Assembly: GCF_001831515.1 (NCBI RefSeq)
Contig: NZ_KV825596.1
Coordinates: 1-44,654, forward strand
DNA length: 44,654 nt
Reading direction: 5' to 3'
DNA from: Corynebacterium sp. HMSC074A01
GTDB lineage: Bacteria; Actinomycetota; Actinomycetes; Mycobacteriales; Mycobacteriaceae
The notes under the pieces were generated by a model that did no database searches, was not told the origin of the DNA, and was given only the letters and a program-made list of their open reading frames with translations. Positions 44,063 to 44,654 of the stretch are shown here, piece after piece. A program made the position numbers and the translations under genes. Positions within the stretch are counted from its first letter, which is position 1. Each line of letters begins with the position of its first letter.

Positions 44063-44065
44063 CAC

Positions 44066-44494
44066 CCTACCGGAACAGGGAAAACATACATAGTCTGCGC
44101 CATCGGCGTCGCCGCATGTCAAGCCGGATACTCCGTGGCCTACTACCGGCTAGACCAACTCGTAGACATGTTGGCGGTCTTCTCACCGACTGACCAAAAC
44201 TACCTCGATAAGATGCGGAAACTGATCAATGTCGATGTCCTTATCATCGACGATTTTATGACCATGAGCATCAACCAGCGCGGGCAAGAAGACCTGAGCA
44301 AGATCATATTCGACCGCGACGGTCGGCTCCCAACACTGATCTCCTCCCAATCGGCCGCCGCCTATTGGGTCGAAGCCCTCCCCGACAGAGTCGGAGCCGA
44401 TTCACTCGTTAGCCGCCTCAACAACGGCCACCGAATCCGCATCGGAGACTTCGATATGCGCAAGGCCACCACCCCAATAGAACCGGACGAATAA
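44066..44494 (+). pseudogene. IS21-family helper ATPase IstB, 5'-truncated remnant
   Basis: The frame runs from PTGTGKTYIVCAIG (Walker A) through VDVLIIDDFM (Walker B) and TLISSQ (sensor) to a C-terminus [11 protein letters not shown], typical of IstB of IS21 elements. The N-terminal ~100 residues are missing and the frame starts within the hydroquinone reductase pseudogene. No IstA transposase is present in the window, so the element is not functional as seen here. Confidence 0.8.
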
Positions 44495-44654
44495 AGCAAA
44501 CAACCGGGCCGACTCCGTCGACCCGGCCCCAGTACCAACTACCCGGAACACGGCAGTACCGGGTCTCCGGAACACCTGTACCAAAAACCCGCATCTGACA
44601 ACGCCAGTGGGCGGTAGCGGAAACTAAAGCCCATGTCATCACCAACCCCGCCAA
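44495..44654. other. Downstream end of the IS21 remnant
   Basis: Contains a hairpin CCGGGCCGAC with GTCGACCCGG (about 44506-44528) and then short repeats of CCGGAACAC (44551-44559 and 44571-44579) and GTACC. Such repeated terminal motifs are common near IS21 ends. No gene is visible. Confidence 0.4.

Noticed and set aside
43811..44122. 103-codon minus-strand frame
   Set aside because: It is antisense to the recognisable hydroquinone reductase remnant.

Overview
The window looks like a Corynebacterium chromosome. Supporting this are the tmRNA with tag AEKNSQRDFALAA, the linked housekeeping set hisN-impA-prfB-ftsE-ftsX-smpB, three DtxR-type iron boxes, many apparently leaderless promoters (TAnnnT six to eight bases before the start codon) and generally high GC. 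I do not assign a species.

Layout. 1-4000: a four-gene ferric-siderophore ABC importer on the minus strand behind two tandem DtxR boxes. 4000-5400: a gene-poor stretch, a lower-GC orphan gene and the tmRNA gene. 5469-8263: SDR reductase, smpB, ftsX and ftsE. 8299-20786: a block separating ftsE from prfB. It holds an operon of two DUF2236/MpaB-type oxygenases plus an aldehyde dehydrogenase, a divergent flavin/2Fe-2S reductase, a small secreted protein, a duplicated YdcZ transporter, a three-gene biotin-dependent carboxylase (pyruvate carboxylase-type carboxyltransferase, biotin carrier, biotin carboxylase) and a divergent MHS-type organic acid transporter. 20769-31817: prfB, an SMR exporter, impA-hisN, a secreted protease, an M20 amidohydrolase, a DUF418 protein, a GNAT, an SGNH esterase, a BCCT transporter and a CDF transporter behind an apparent yybP-ykoY (Mn2+) riboswitch. 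31862-37895: a small orphan gene, a TPP riboswitch with thiC, then an SLC13 permease, histidine kinase and response regulator operon. 37962-44654: a scarred region with a frameshifted TDT transporter, short direct repeats, a DtxR-controlled operon of two ABC exporter-fold half-transporters behind three eroded coupled ORFs, a dead glutathionyl-hydroquinone reductase gene and an IS21 istB remnant.

The most interesting candidate system is the 8.3-13.9 kb oxygenase/aldehyde dehydrogenase/reductase island, which suggests oxidative cleavage or hydroxylation of a lipid-like substrate to an aldehyde and then an acid. The neighbouring carboxylase and MHS transporter may belong to the same catabolic block. 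A second candidate is the SLC13-kinase-regulator operon, a probable transport-linked sensing unit. All functions are inferred from recognised sequence motifs and context; no database search was run.
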